A stretch of 64,000 nucleotides of DNA from JACPRL01 sp035573715 (GCA_035573715.1 DATLZZ010000010.1:248001-312000); one strand, 5' to 3'. Positions 14,877-23,783 are shown, counted from the first letter of the stretch. Made by a program: numbers and translations. Notes: generated from the sequence alone by a model not told the origin.

Positions 14877-17800
14877 ATGGCGATGCGCCGGCGAAGACGA
14901 GTGGCAGTAGTTGTCTTCGTCCTGGGTGTGTTGCTGACCACCGTTTTCCTGTGGGTCTTTGTTTCTTCCACCGGGCAGGAAGCTGTCCGCCGGGCTCTCG
15001 AGCAGCAGACCGGCCTGACGGCGCGCGCGCAAAGTGTTGAGAGGCTGTGGCTGCCTCCCGGCGTCCTGATTCATGAAGTAGAGCTGGAAAGCGCCGGCCT
15101 CAGCCTCAAGGCGCGCGCGATGGAGGTTCGTGTAGCCTGGCTGCCGTTGCTGTGGGGCGAAGTCCGCGCCGGCGACATTCGCCTCACCGATGCCCGCCTC
15201 CACCTGAGTCCTCAGAGGGACGCCGCGGCCGCAGCCTCCGGCTTGCCGCGGGGCGCCGACTGGGAACTGAACAACCTTGACCTTTGGACGACCGTTGACG
15301 GCACTGAGAGGCAACTGTTGCACATTGACAGGGCCTCCTGGTCGCCCAGCCTGACGGAGAAGAGCCGTCTGGAGCTCTCCGGCTCCGCCGGTGACTCCGA
15401 GAGCTCGCGCATTCATATTCTGGGCGAAGCCACCGCCTGGCGCCCGCCGGCGCTCCCGGACGGCCGGCTCCAGCTCGAGCTCACGGAGTTTCCCGCACAG
15501 CCGTTGCTCGGACAAGTTGTCGGCGACTCCCGCCTGCTGGGTGCGGCGCGCTTGAACGGCAAGCTCACGGTGAACAGCAACACCGGCGCGGCCGAAAGCC
15601 AGGGCGCTTTGCAGGCAACGACGCCGGAAGGCGCGCAGCTCATCGCGCTCGACTTCAGGGCGCGCGCCACGCCGGCCCTGCTCACGCTCGACTCCGCTGC
15701 GGGCGAGCTGGCGGGAAACCGCTTCGAAGCCGCGGGCACCGCCGACGGCTGGCAGGGAAGCGACCGCAAGACGGAACTTACGCTTCGCCTGCCCGATGCC
15801 CGCTTGGAGAAGGAGACGCGGTCGCAGATTCGCGCTGTGCTGGGTCGGGAGACGCTCGGCTTTGCTGAGAATGTCCGCGGGCGCTTCGCCGCCGAGCTGA
15901 AGCTGACGGAATCTGCCGGCCGCGCCCGCGTCGGCGGCCGCGCCGACCTCAACGGCCTCACCTACGCCCGCAAGGGGATGCCGGCGCTGGAAGATATTCG
16001 CGGCCGGCTGGCGCTTGCGGGCGACGCAGTAGTGTTTGAGCAGGTCACGGCCAAGGCGTTCGACACGCTGACGCGCATCACCGGCCAGGCCCGCGGCGAC
16101 CAGTTGGCGCTGCGCCTGGAGACTGACGACGTTCCCGCCGAGCGCATCCTCGCCGAGCTGGCGCCCGACCTTCACTTGGCCGGCGTGCACGGCGTTGCGC
16201 GCTTGGAAGTCGACGTTGTTGGCCCGGCTGACCAGCCCACCCTCGCCGGCCGCGCTCACATCCGCGGTGTGGGCTTCGATCTGCGCCAGTTGCCGGTTCG
16301 CGGCGTCGAGGGCGAAGCTGCTTTTAACTCCGACCGGGTTCACTTCGAGTCGCTGCGCGGCCGCGCCGGCGGCTGCGAGGCGCGCGCCAGCGGCGAGACG
16401 CTGTTGGCGGCTTGGAGCAGCGGAACCATCGGCCAGGTCACGCTGCCGGAATGCGAGATCGCGCAAGTAGCCCATGTTGCCGAACTGGCGGGCATCGGCC
16501 GTTTCCCCGGCCTTGAGCCGGAGACGCTCGAAGGCCGCGGCACTGTGGCTCTCAGCTACGCGCACGAGCGTTGGCGCGCGGAACTGATGGTTCCTGGCGC
16601 GCGCTGGAGTCCTGCCTGGTTGGCCGCGCCGCTGGAAGATGTACGCGCCTCGGTGCGCATTGACCCCGAGGCCGTCCAGATTCGCAACCTCAGCGGGCGC
16701 TTCGGCTCCTCGCCCGTTCGCCTGCATGGCGAGGTCGGGCTGCGCGGAGCCGAGTCGGCCCCCTGGCAGATGGACCTTGAAGCTCATCTGACGCCGCAGG
16801 ATGCCGAATCCCTCGTCCCCTCGCCTTGGCGCCGGTGGGTGCGCCTTGTGAATGAAGTGGAAGCGCGCGGCCGCCTGCGCGGCCAGCCCGAGGCCGTCAC
16901 GCTCGAGGCCCAGATTCAAACCAACCCAACGCTGACCGCGTCGGCTGTTCCCGTTCCCGTGCCGGAGGCCGTGCCGGCCACCATTGACATTCGCGCTCGC
17001 TGGGACGATGTGGGCTTTGCGCTCGAGCGGTTCTCCGCTCGCTTTGGCAACACTGAGTTCAGCGGGCGTGGCTCACTCGAGCACAGTTCCGAACCTCAAC
17101 TCGACTTCCACTTGCAGGCGCCGCCGGGCAGCTCGCTGGAAGAGCTGCTGGCGCTGGTCCGCTTGCCCGCGCCGTTGCAGTCGGCGCGCGGCAAGGCCGC
17201 AGTGGATCTCACCTTGCGAGGCTCGCTCGCCAACCCCCAATGGGCCGGCATGGTCGAACTGGCGGAAGTCTATCTGCCGAATGTGCTCGCTGAGCCGGTG
17301 CAGATGAAGGGTCGCCTGCTCCTCTCGGCCGACGGCCTTAGCCTCGACCGTGTGCGGATCACACAACCTTCCGGCGAGCTGGCAGTCAACGGGCGGCTGC
17401 GCTCCGAAGGGGTGTCCACGATCGAGATCGCCGGCGCCGCGGCCAACCTCGACGACTTCTTCAGCCAGTGGCAGGGCGGTTCATTCAACTGGTCGGAGCA
17501 AACTTTTCTGCGCGAGCATCCCTTCCAGGTTTCGCTGGCGCTGGAGCGCGCGCAGTTTCTGGACCTCACCTTCACCCACGTGCGCGGGCGGCTCGAGCAG
17601 TCGGAGGGGAAGCTCAGCCTGAGCATCCCCCATTTCGGGCTGGGCTCGGGTCACGGCCGGCTGGAGGGAAGCGTCGAGCCGGCGGACGACCAGTTGCGCG
17701 CCAGCCTGGAACTGAACCAGGTTCCCGTCGAAATGCTGCTGGGCGATTTCCTCAAAGCCCAGCGCATCGTCACCGGCCCACTCGACCTCCACGTGGAGCT

Positions 17801-18311
17801 GACCGGCCCCGTGGGCTCGCGGCAGGACTACTTGCGCACCGCCAGCGGCCTGGCTCGCTTCACCGTCACCCAGGGCCGCATTCAGAAGGGCACGCTGCCG
17901 GAACGTCTGTTCGCCCTGGCCGTGCTGCTGCGCGAGGGTCCCTTCGGCTGGGGCCTCTTGAGCCTGGGCAAGGTCTGGAACCCGCCCAACCTGCGCAAGT
18001 TCGACACCTGGAGCGGAACGCTGGAGCTGAGGGAAGGGAAGGCGGAGCTGGTGGAGAGCAATCTGGTTTCGAACACCTACAACGTGAACCTGCAAGGCGA
18101 AGTGGATATGCAGGCCGGCACGATGCAACTGCACGGCGAGGGCAACTTCCACCCGCCTTACCAGTTCGACTTCAGCATCAAGAGCATGGTAGAAGGCCTA
18201 GGGCGGCTCTTCCAGATTGTGCGCGGGCGTAAGGGACACAACTTTGAATTCGACGTCGCCGGCGAACTGGCCGGCACCAAGCGCATCGAAAACTTCCGCT
18301 TCAAGGATTGA
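14877..18311 (+). CDS. Large AsmA/TamB-like membrane-anchored protein
   Basis: 1144 aa from the ATG at 14877. An N-terminal basic stretch (MRRRRR) and one membrane segment (about residues 8-30) are followed by more than 1000 residues of beta-rich sequence with recurrent amphipathic strands and no catalytic motif. The C-terminal region (SGLARFTVTQGRIQKGTLPE, LREGKAELVESNL, GTMQLHGEGNF) is the AsmA-like C-terminal domain pattern. AsmA/TamB-clan proteins are thought to bridge inner and outer membranes and move lipids. That role is inferred from the family. Confidence 0.8.
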   Translation: MAMRRRRRVAVVVFVLGVLLTTVFLWVFVSSTGQEAVRRALEQQTGLTARAQSVERLWLPPGVLIHEVELESAGLSLKARAMEVRVAWLPLLWGEVRAGDIRLTDARLHLSPQRDAAAAASGLPRGADWELNNLDLWTTVDGTERQLLHIDRASWSPSLTEKSRLELSGSAGDSESSRIHILGEATAWRPPALPDGRLQLELTEFPAQPLLGQVVGDSRLLGAARLNGKLTVNSNTGAAESQGALQATTPEGAQLIALDFRARATPALLTLDSAAGELAGNRFEAAGTADGWQGSDRKTELTLRLPDARLEKETRSQIRAVLGRETLGFAENVRGRFAAELKLTESAGRARVGGRADLNGLTYARKGMPALEDIRGRLALAGDAVVFEQVTAKAFDTLTRITGQARGDQLALRLETDDVPAERILAELAPDLHLAGVHGVARLEVDVVGPADQPTLAGRAHIRGVGFDLRQLPVRGVEGEAAFNSDRVHFESLRGRAGGCEARASGETLLAAWSSGTIGQVTLPECEIAQVAHVAELAGIGRFPGLEPETLEGRGTVALSYAHERWRAELMVPGARWSPAWLAAPLEDVRASVRIDPEAVQIRNLSGRFGSSPVRLHGEVGLRGAESAPWQMDLEAHLTPQDAESLVPSPWRRWVRLVNEVEARGRLRGQPEAVTLEAQIQTNPTLTASAVPVPVPEAVPATIDIRARWDDVGFALERFSARFGNTEFSGRGSLEHSSEPQLDFHLQAPPGSSLEELLALVRLPAPLQSARGKAAVDLTLRGSLANPQWAGMVELAEVYLPNVLAEPVQMKGRLLLSADGLSLDRVRITQPSGELAVNGRLRSEGVSTIEIAGAAANLDDFFSQWQGGSFNWSEQTFLREHPFQVSLALERAQFLDLTFTHVRGRLEQSEGKLSLSIPHFGLGSGHGRLEGSVEPADDQLRASLELNQVPVEMLLGDFLKAQRIVTGPLDLHVELTGPVGSRQDYLRTASGLARFTVTQGRIQKGTLPERLFALAVLLREGPFGWGLLSLGKVWNPPNLRKFDTWSGTLELREGKAELVESNLVSNTYNVNLQGEVDMQAGTMQLHGEGNFHPPYQFDFSIKSMVEGLGRLFQIVRGRKGHNFEFDVAGELAGTKRIENFRFKD

Positions 18312-18376
18312 GAGAGGTGCTGATGCATCTTTTACTGGCACTGAACCCATCTAATAATGCGAATGAGGGAAAAGCT

Positions 18377-18679
18377 ATGAGCCGACGCGACCGCAAGGTT
18401 ATTATCCTGGCCGCCCTGATGGCCGCTCTGCTGAGCCTGGCCGCGGCCGTGGCTGTCTTTGCCAAGGCCACCGAAGACGACGTGGCCAAGGTCAAGCCGG
18501 GCATGTCCCGCGCCGAAGTGCTCGACATCATGGGCAAGCCCGACAAGGACCAGGAAGTGAAGGACGAGGGCGAGCTTTGCCGGCTCCTTGCCTACAAGTC
18601 GGTCGGCCGCTACAGGGTCGTCAACATCTGGTTCGACTGCGCCGACAAGGTCAAAGCCGTCGACAAAGTCGCTCGCTAA
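18377..18679 (+). CDS. Small BamE/SmpA-like secreted or anchored protein
   Basis: 100 aa from the ATG at 18377, preceded by GAGGGAAAAG. A membrane segment at about 8-30 (VIILAALMAALLSLAAAVAV) is followed by KVKPGMSRAEVLDIMGKPDK, which is the BamE/SmpA-type turn (PGMS-x-x-EV-x-x-x-LG-x-P), and a short beta region with CRLLAYKS and VNIWFDCADKV. BamE belongs to the outer membrane protein assembly machine, but many small proteins share this fold, and no lipobox is obvious. It lies 65 bp behind the AsmA-like gene and may share its transcript. Confidence 0.6.
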   Translation: MSRRDRKVIILAALMAALLSLAAAVAVFAKATEDDVAKVKPGMSRAEVLDIMGKPDKDQEVKDEGELCRLLAYKSVGRYRVVNIWFDCADKVKAVDKVAR

Positions 18680-18695
18680 CCCCCCTGCTGTCTTC

Positions 18696-18750
18696 CTGAG
18701 CGGAGTCCGGGCCGCCGCAGGCGGGTCGGCGAAGGCGAAGGATCTGCCTT
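18696..18750. repeat. Possible dispersed repeat (CCTGAGCGGAGTCC..GAAGGATCTGC)
   Basis: The segment between the convergent BamE-like gene and the peroxiredoxin gene resembles a short element common in GC-rich environmental bacteria. Sequence at 23815-23845 (GCCCGAGCTTGTCGAAGGGG) looks like another member of this loose group. Support is by resemblance only. Confidence 0.35.
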
Positions 18751-18758
18751 TCCATCTC

Positions 18759-19217
18759 CTACTCCAGCGAGGCCAGAACCTCCGCCGCGTGTTTCCCGGG
18801 TCTCACCTTGTCGAACACTTTCTTCACTTTGCCGTCCGGCCCGATGAGCACCGTCGTGCGCACGATGCCCATGAACTTCCTCCCCAGAAAACTCTTCTGC
18901 TGCCACACGCCATAGGCCTTGAGCATTCCCTTCTCGGGGTCGCTCAGCAGCGTGAAGTTCAGCTTGTGTTTCTTCTTGAACTTCGCCAGCGTCTCCGGCT
19001 TGTCCGCCGAGCAGCCCAGGACGATGGCGTTCTTGCGGGCAAAGGCGTCGCGGGCGTCACGAAACTCGTGCGCCTCAATGGTTCACCCCGGCGTCATCGC
19101 TTTGGGGAAGAAAAACAGGACCACGTGGTGCCCCTTGAAGTCGCTCAGTTTGAGGCTCGTCCCTTCGTCGGTCGTCAGCCTAAACGCCGGCGCCGCCGCC
19201 CCTTCCTTCAACCCCAT
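18759..19217 (-). CDS. bcp: Probable selenocysteine-containing peroxiredoxin, BCP/PrxQ type
   Basis: 152 residues if the in-frame TGA at 19083-19085 (codon 45) is read as selenocysteine. The reading frame before and after the TGA is one continuous BCP-type peroxiredoxin: LKEGAAAPAFRL, VVLFFFPKAMTPG-(TGA)-TIEAHEFRDA, NFTLLSDPEKGMLKAYGVW, SFLGRKFMGIVRTTVLIGPD and VFDKVRPGKHAAEVL. The TGA sits exactly where the peroxidatic cysteine of E. coli Bcp lies (TPGCT). The resolving-cysteine position five residues on is His50. The start ATG at 19215-19217 follows GAGGAGG. A SECIS-like hairpin lies directly after the TGA. The family reduces hydroperoxides using thioredoxin or other thiols. Alternatives are a Cys-to-stop mutation or sequencing error; selA, selB, selC or selD are not in the window. 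Confidence 0.85.
19053..19074 (-). promoter_or_regulatory. Putative bacterial SECIS element
   Basis: Read on the minus strand, bases 9-30 after the TGA form a stem GGCG-CACGA / UCGUG-A-CGCC with one bulged A and a three-base loop GUU. The loop begins 18 bases after the UGA with a G, which fits the published rules for bacterial SECIS elements (apical loop about 16-37 bases downstream, a G in the first two loop positions). Confidence 0.7.
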
Positions 19218-19241
19218 CGGAGTCCCTCCTCAACGCGGATT

Positions 19242-19613
19242 CTACCACTTCCCGTTTCGCCGCCGGGCGAACCGCAGCCCGTGTACGCCCAGGATTGCTA
19301 GGCAGATCGCCACCGCCACCCACGTCAACAATTGCTGCGACACGTCGGGGTAGATGACCGACTCGAGATAGTGGATCAGGAAGGATTCCGTGTAGGGCGT
19401 TTGGCCCGCGCGCTGGAGCGACCAGTTTTCGAGCAGCGTCAGCGGGCACGGCCACAGCAACAGCTCAATGAGAATCCCGTAGACCACCGAGCCGATGTGC
19501 AGCCAGCGCAGCAGCGGTCGCCCGCGGGTCGCCAGCCATCCCAGCAGCACCCACAGAATCCACGCCGCGTGCAGCGTAAACGCCGCTATCGCCAGAACGT
19601 GGTAGATTCTCAC
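19242..19613 (-). CDS. DUF2784-family integral membrane protein
   Basis: 123 aa from the GTG at 19611-19613; upstream codons overlap the divergent permease gene and are not conserved-looking. Four hydrophobic segments: IYHVLAIAAFTLHAAWILWVL, the LHIGSVVYGILIELLLWPCP region, and a C-terminal LLTWVAVAICLAILGVHGL. The PCPLTLLENW motif with its conserved CPLT-x-x-E-x is typical of DUF2784 proteins. Function unknown. It is 24 bp upstream of the peroxiredoxin on the same strand and is probably in its operon. Confidence 0.7.
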   Translation of the reverse strand: MRIYHVLAIAAFTLHAAWILWVLLGWLATRGRPLLRWLHIGSVVYGILIELLLWPCPLTLLENWSLQRAGQTPYTESFLIHYLESVIYPDVSQQLLTWVAVAICLAILGVHGLRFARRRNGKW

Positions 19614-19652
19614 GGCCGTTGAACCGATTGTATCCCGTCGGAGGCTCGCTCG

Positions 19653-20966
19653 ATGGCTGAATTCTTGCGCCGCTTCTTCCAGCTCGACGCCCACGGCACC
19701 ACGGTGCGCCGCGAAGTCGTCGCCGGCGTCACCACCTTCGTCACCATGGCCTACATCATCGTGGTCAACCCGGCGATTCTCTCCGCCGCCAAGATTCCCG
19801 CCGGACCTTCAATGGTGGCGACGATTCTCACCGCTGTCTTTGGCACGCTGCTGATGGGCTTCTTCGCCCGCCGCCCCTTCGCCATCGCCCCCTACATGGG
19901 CGAGAACGCCTTCATCGCCTACACAGTTGTCGTGGGGCTCGGTTACACCTGGCAGCAGGCTCTCGCTTCGGTCTTCCTCGCCGGTGTGCTATTCATCCTC
20001 TTGACCGTGGCGCGGGTGCGCCAGTGGCTGGTCGAAGGCGTCCCGGCCGGCCTGCGCTACAGCTTCGCGGTCGGCGTCGGCCTGTTCATGACCTTCATCG
20101 GCTTGAACGAAACCGGCATCGTGCGCCTCGGCGTCGAAGGGGCGCCGGTGCGCATGGGCGCGTTCACGTCCGCGCCGGTATTGATCTCGCTCCTCGGTTT
20201 TGTGCTGATCGTGGCGATGATGATTCTCAAGCTGCGCGGCGCCATGCTTCTCGGTGTGCTGGCGACCGCCGCCATCGCCTTCGCCACCGGTGTCGCCCAG
20301 GCGCCCGATGCCTGGCTCAGTGCCCCGCCCAGCCTCGCGCCCATCTTCTGGCAGCTTGATTTCTCCGCGCTCTGGAGCGTCGGGTTTCTGGCGGTGATGC
20401 TGACGACGTTCGTGATGGCGTTCGTGGATACGATGGGCACGCTCATCGGCGTCTCTGCTCGCGCCGGATTCCTCGACGCCGAAGGCAATCTGCCGCAGAT
20501 TGAGCGCCCCATGCTGGCCGATGCGCTCGCCACCACGTTCGCTGCCGCGGTGGGAACGACTACCGCCGGCGCTTACATCGAATCCGCCACCGGCGTCGAA
20601 GCCGGCGGCCGCACCGGCTTGACCGCCATCGTCACGGCGCTGCTGTTTTTGCTGGCGCTCTTCTTCGCGCCCGTTGTCGCCGCCATTCCGCCGCAGGCCT
20701 ACGGCCCGGCGCTGATCGTGGTTGGCTTGCTGATGGTCAGTCCGATTACTCGCGTCAACTTTGATGACCTCACAGAATTGGTGCCTGCGTTCGCTACCGT
20801 CGCGCTGATGAGCTTCAGCTTCAACATCGGCGTCGGCATGACCGCCGGCTTCGTGCTCTATCCTTTTTGCAAGCTGGTCGCGGGCCGCGCTCGCGAAATC
20901 AAGCCCGGCCTCTGGGTTCTCTTCGCGCTCTCGCTGCTCTTTTACGCCTTCTATCCCTATCGCTAA
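19653..20966 (+). CDS. NCS2-family purine permease (AzgA-like)
   Basis: 437 aa with 12 or more hydrophobic segments. The AzgA subgroup signature is clear: EVVAGVTTFVTMAYIIVVNP near the start, FAIAPYMGENAFIAYTV, ATTFAAAVGTTTAGAYIESA and VVGLLMVSPITRVNFDDLTE. It imports adenine, guanine or hypoxanthine with protons. It diverges from the DUF2784 gene. Together with the NCS1 permease at 36-37.5 kb the window carries two nucleobase uptake systems. Confidence 0.92.
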   Translation: MAEFLRRFFQLDAHGTTVRREVVAGVTTFVTMAYIIVVNPAILSAAKIPAGPSMVATILTAVFGTLLMGFFARRPFAIAPYMGENAFIAYTVVVGLGYTWQQALASVFLAGVLFILLTVARVRQWLVEGVPAGLRYSFAVGVGLFMTFIGLNETGIVRLGVEGAPVRMGAFTSAPVLISLLGFVLIVAMMILKLRGAMLLGVLATAAIAFATGVAQAPDAWLSAPPSLAPIFWQLDFSALWSVGFLAVMLTTFVMAFVDTMGTLIGVSARAGFLDAEGNLPQIERPMLADALATTFAAAVGTTTAGAYIESATGVEAGGRTGLTAIVTALLFLLALFFAPVVAAIPPQAYGPALIVVGLLMVSPITRVNFDDLTELVPAFATVALMSFSFNIGVGMTAGFVLYPFCKLVAGRAREIKPGLWVLFALSLLFYAFYPYR

Positions 20967-21015
20967 GGGAAGAAGAAGCGCCCGGAGTGGGGTGTCCGGG
21001 GCCGTGAGTAAGCGG

Positions 21016-21090
21016 TGGCTGGGGCGCCTGGATTCGAACCAGGACCTCTGGATTAACAGTCCAGCGTGCTGCCAGACGCACTCCGCCCCA
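21016..21090 (-). tRNA. tRNA-Asn (anticodon GTT)
   Basis: 75 bases with encoded CCA. Acceptor TGGGGCG/CGCCCCA, D-arm GTGC/GCAC with GG in the loop, anticodon stem CTGGA/TCCAG around loop CTGTTAA, and T-arm CCTGG-TTCGAAT-CCAGG. Discriminator base is G, as expected for Asn. Position 8 is G and position 14 is G, in place of the near-universal U8-A14 pair. Confidence 0.92.
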
Positions 21091-21092
21091 AA

Positions 21093-21785
21093 CTAGAGGT
21101 CGGGCTTGCCGTCCCGCGTCACCATCTTGCGCAGGTCAAACGTAGCCTCGATCTCGTTCTTGCCCACGCGGCAGTGGAACTCAACCTTGTTTTCTGTCGC
21201 CGGAATCACCGGCTTGCCCTCGGCCTCGCGGGGGAAAAAGATGAAGACCTGCGCCAGCCGCCCGCCGGGCCGGAAAAACTGCACCTGGTCAGGCGTTACG
21301 CGCATCTTGCTCGATTTGAGTTCCAGATACGCTGCCGCCTTCGTGCCTTCTTCCTTTATTTCTTCGAACCCGGTCATATTCGATCCAAGCACTGACAGAA
21401 TGTAGGAGGGCGGCGCCGCGGCTAGCATCGCCTTGGAGTTTTCCGGATCCTCGCGCCCGGCCAATTGCGCGCTCCGCACCTGCGCCTGGCGCATCGTCAG
21501 GGCCGACGCCCACTGCACCAGATACCTGGCTTGTACTTGCGGCCCGGCGGTGTCGCTCATCGGCTTGGTGCCGGAAACTTCCGAGCGCGCAATCGCTCCT
21601 TCGCCGGGTCCGCTTGTGCCCAGCACTTCGATCAGGCGCGCCCAGGGGGAGTCCTGGACGACTCTCTCCACCTCCTTCTGCGTCCATTCCGTGTAGGGCT
21701 TGTCCTTCCACGGCTCGGCCGCCCACAGCAGCCCGACACAGAGGAGAACAAGTAGTGCAACCCGTCCCGCCTGTTCCACCTTCAT
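21093..21785 (-). CDS. Secreted protein of unknown function
   Basis: 230 aa. Signal peptide at 1-22 (VALLVLLCVGLLWAAEP). The mature start WKDKPYTEWTQKEVERVVQDSPWARLI is a Trp-rich motif of a kind I associate with hypothetical acidobacterial proteins; it also resembles GWxTD-type motifs loosely. The C-terminal part (GKPVIPATENKVEFHCRVGK, EATFDLRKMV) is beta-rich. One cysteine only in the mature region. Ends 3 bases from the tRNA-Asn gene. No catalytic motif recognised. Confidence 0.6.
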   Translation of the reverse strand: MKVEQAGRVALLVLLCVGLLWAAEPWKDKPYTEWTQKEVERVVQDSPWARLIEVLGTSGPGEGAIARSEVSGTKPMSDTAGPQVQARYLVQWASALTMRQAQVRSAQLAGREDPENSKAMLAAAPPSYILSVLGSNMTGFEEIKEEGTKAAAYLELKSSKMRVTPDQVQFFRPGGRLAQVFIFFPREAEGKPVIPATENKVEFHCRVGKNEIEATFDLRKMVTRDGKPDL

Positions 21786-21828
21786 CGCAATCCTCCTCGT
21801 TTCAACCTAGCTGGCACGGCCGGTTCTG

Positions 21829-22299
21829 TCAATCGCGCCTCAGGCGAGGAATCCAGCGCGGCACGCGCCGGCAGTACTGGCGGTACTTCTCGCCGAAGCG
21901 CCGCTCCATGTCCGGTTCTTCGTAGTAGGGAACGAACAGCGAGAGAAACAGAACGAACAGCGCCAGGCCGAACCATAGGCCCAGCGAGCCTAGCCCCAGC
22001 GCCAGCCCCGTCAGAATAGCGCCCACGCCGTACATCATCGGGTTGCGCACGTAGCGGTACGGCCCGGCTATCACCAGGCGCCTGGTCTTGGCGGTGAACG
22101 GATGCGCCGTGCCTTTGCCGATGTCTATAAAAAGCAGGTTGCACCAACCTGCCAGCAGGCTCCCCCCCGCCACCAGCAGGAATCCGGCCGTGGGATAGTG
22201 GGGCCCGCGCCAGCCCATCCGCCGGTCCAACCACAGCCAGAAAAAAACCAGCGACACGACCAGGGCGGGGAACCAGACGAACTGAAAGAACGCTTTCAT
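21829..22299 (-). CDS. Isoprenylcysteine carboxyl methyltransferase (ICMT)-like membrane protein
   Basis: 156 aa from the ATG at 22297-22299. Four to five membrane segments, and the family's cofactor region: HPFTAKTRRLVIAGPYRYVRNPMMYG, then an acidic EEPDMERRFGEKYRQYCRRVPRWIPR tail. PYRYVRNPMY and the E-x-x-x-x-x-x-FG-x-x-Y pair define the ICMT/PEMT superfamily of lipid or thiol methyltransferases. The substrate in bacteria is generally unknown. It follows gatB by 11 bp and is likely cotranscribed with it. Confidence 0.8.
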   Translation of the reverse strand: MKAFFQFVWFPALVVSLVFFWLWLDRRMGWRGPHYPTAGFLLVAGGSLLAGWCNLLFIDIGKGTAHPFTAKTRRLVIAGPYRYVRNPMMYGVGAILTGLALGLGSLGLWFGLALFVLFLSLFVPYYEEPDMERRFGEKYRQYCRRVPRWIPRLRRD

Positions 22300-22310
22300 C
22301 GCGTCTCGGA

Positions 22311-23783
22311 CTACGCGAGCAGGCGTTTCAGGGTGTCGTTGACCAGTTGCGGGTTGGCCTGCCCGCGCGAGGCCTTCATCACTTGGCCGACAAAGAACGC
22401 GAACAGCGCCGTCTTGCCCTTCTTGTAAGCCTCGACCTGTTGCGGGTTCGCTTCCAACGCCTGCCGGCAAAGCTTTTCAATCTCGCCTGCGTCGGTGACC
22501 TGCTCCAGCTTCTCGGCGGCGATGATTTCCTTGGCCGAGTTGCCGGTGGAGAACATCTTCGCGAAGACAGTTTTCGCCATCTTTCCGGAGAGCGTCCCGG
22601 CCTCCACCAGGCCAAGCAGCTCGCCCACAGCAGCCGGCGCGACCGGGGACTCCGTTATCTCTTTGCCCGCTTCCTTCAGCAACGCCAGCAGCTCCGATTG
22701 AATCCAGTTGGCTGCCGCCTTGGCATTCGGCGACGCTTGGGCCGCCGCCTCGAAGTAGTCGGCCAGCGCCCGCGTAGCGGTCAACACGCCGGCGTCGTAG
22801 TCCGTCAGTCCGTAGTCGCGCACAAACCGCGCCCGCCTGGCCGCGGGCAGCTCCGGCATCTCGCGGCGTATCTTCTCCCGCCAGGCGGCGTCAATCACCG
22901 GCGGCAGCAGGTCAGGCTCGGGGAAGTAGCGGTAATCGTGCGCGAACTCCTTCGAGCGCATCGGCTCGGTGCGCCCAGCGGCCACGTTGAAGAGCCGCGT
23001 CTCCTGCTCCACCGTGCCGCCGTTTTCCAGCAGCGTCACCTGGCGGTCAATCTCGTACTCCAGCGCCCGCACCAGATACCGGAACGAGTTCAGGTTCTTG
23101 ACCTCCGTTTTGACGCCGAACTTTTCCGCGCCCCGCCGCCGCACGCTCAGGTTGGCATCGCAGCGCAGCGAGCCTTTCTCCATATCGCAGTCGCTGACTT
23201 CGATGTATTCGAGGATTTGCTTCAGAGTGGTCAGATACTCGTAGGCCTCCGCGGGCGAGCGCAGGTCGGGCTCGCTGACGATTTCAATCAGCGGCACCCC
23301 GCAGCGGTTGAAGTCAAGGTAGGTGTTGCGGTCGGAGTCAGGGAAACCCTCGTGCAGCGACTTGCCCGCGTCCTCTTCCAGGTGCACGCGCGTAATCCCC
23401 ACCCGCTTTATGCCGTCGTTGAGCCGGATTTCCAACCCGCCGCGCTCGCTGAGCGGCAGCTCGTACTGAGAAATCTGGTAGCCCTTCGGCAGGTCGGGAT
23501 AGAAATAATTCTTGCGCGCAAAGCGCGACCGCTCTCGCACCTCGCAGTTCAGCGCCAGCGCCGCTCGCACGGCCAGCTCCAGCGCCTGCTGGTTCAGCAC
23601 CGGCAGCGAGCCCGGCAGGCCAAGACACACCGGACAGACGTTGGTGTTGGGCGGGTCACCGAAGCGCGTCGAGCAACCGCAGAAAATCTTCGACGCCGTC
23701 CTGAGCTGGACGTGCACCTCCAGCCCAATAACCGGCTCGTAGTCTTGCGCCACCGTCGCGAGTTGTTCCCGCGTCAACCCCAT
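22311..23783 (-). CDS. gatB: Asp-tRNA(Asn)/Glu-tRNA(Gln) amidotransferase subunit B
   Basis: 490 aa from the ATG at 23781-23783. Motifs: [15 protein letters not shown], the zinc-site CGCSTRFG...[48 protein letters not shown], and the C-terminal YqeY-like domain. GatB is the kinase/tRNA-binding part of the GatCAB complex that converts mischarged Asp-tRNA(Asn) or Glu-tRNA(Gln). gatA and gatC are elsewhere. A tRNA-Asn gene lies 1.2 kb downstream, perhaps by chance. The message may be leaderless. Confidence 0.96.
   Translation of the reverse strand: MGLTREQLATVAQDYEPVIGLEVHVQLRTASKIFCGCSTRFGDPPNTNVCPVCLGLPGSLPVLNQQALELAVRAALALNCEVRERSRFARKNYFYPDLPKGYQISQYELPLSERGGLEIRLNDGIKRVGITRVHLEEDAGKSLHEGFPDSDRNTYLDFNRCGVPLIEIVSEPDLRSPAEAYEYLTTLKQILEYIEVSDCDMEKGSLRCDANLSVRRRGAEKFGVKTEVKNLNSFRYLVRALEYEIDRQVTLLENGGTVEQETRLFNVAAGRTEPMRSKEFAHDYRYFPEPDLLPPVIDAAWREKIRREMPELPAARRARFVRDYGLTDYDAGVLTATRALADYFEAAAQASPNAKAAANWIQSELLALLKEAGKEITESPVAPAAVGELLGLVEAGTLSGKMAKTVFAKMFSTGNSAKEIIAAEKLEQVTDAGEIEKLCRQALEANPQQVEAYKKGKTALFAFFVGQVMKASRGQANPQLVNDTLKRLLA

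Noticed and set aside
14778..16919. 713-codon open frame antisense to the AsmA-like gene
   Set aside because: No domain pattern, Arg/Ala-rich; the plus-strand gene has a signal anchor and family C-terminus.
18676..18906. Small open frame overlapping the 3-prime half of the peroxiredoxin in another frame
   Set aside because: Its translation is Gly/Arg-rich and matches nothing, while the peroxiredoxin frame continues with family motifs.
19083..19085. Reading the peroxiredoxin as a pseudogene with nonsense mutation
   Set aside because: No other lesion in 152 codons, TGA falls exactly on the catalytic Cys, and a SECIS-like hairpin follows; not excluded until Sec machinery is checked.
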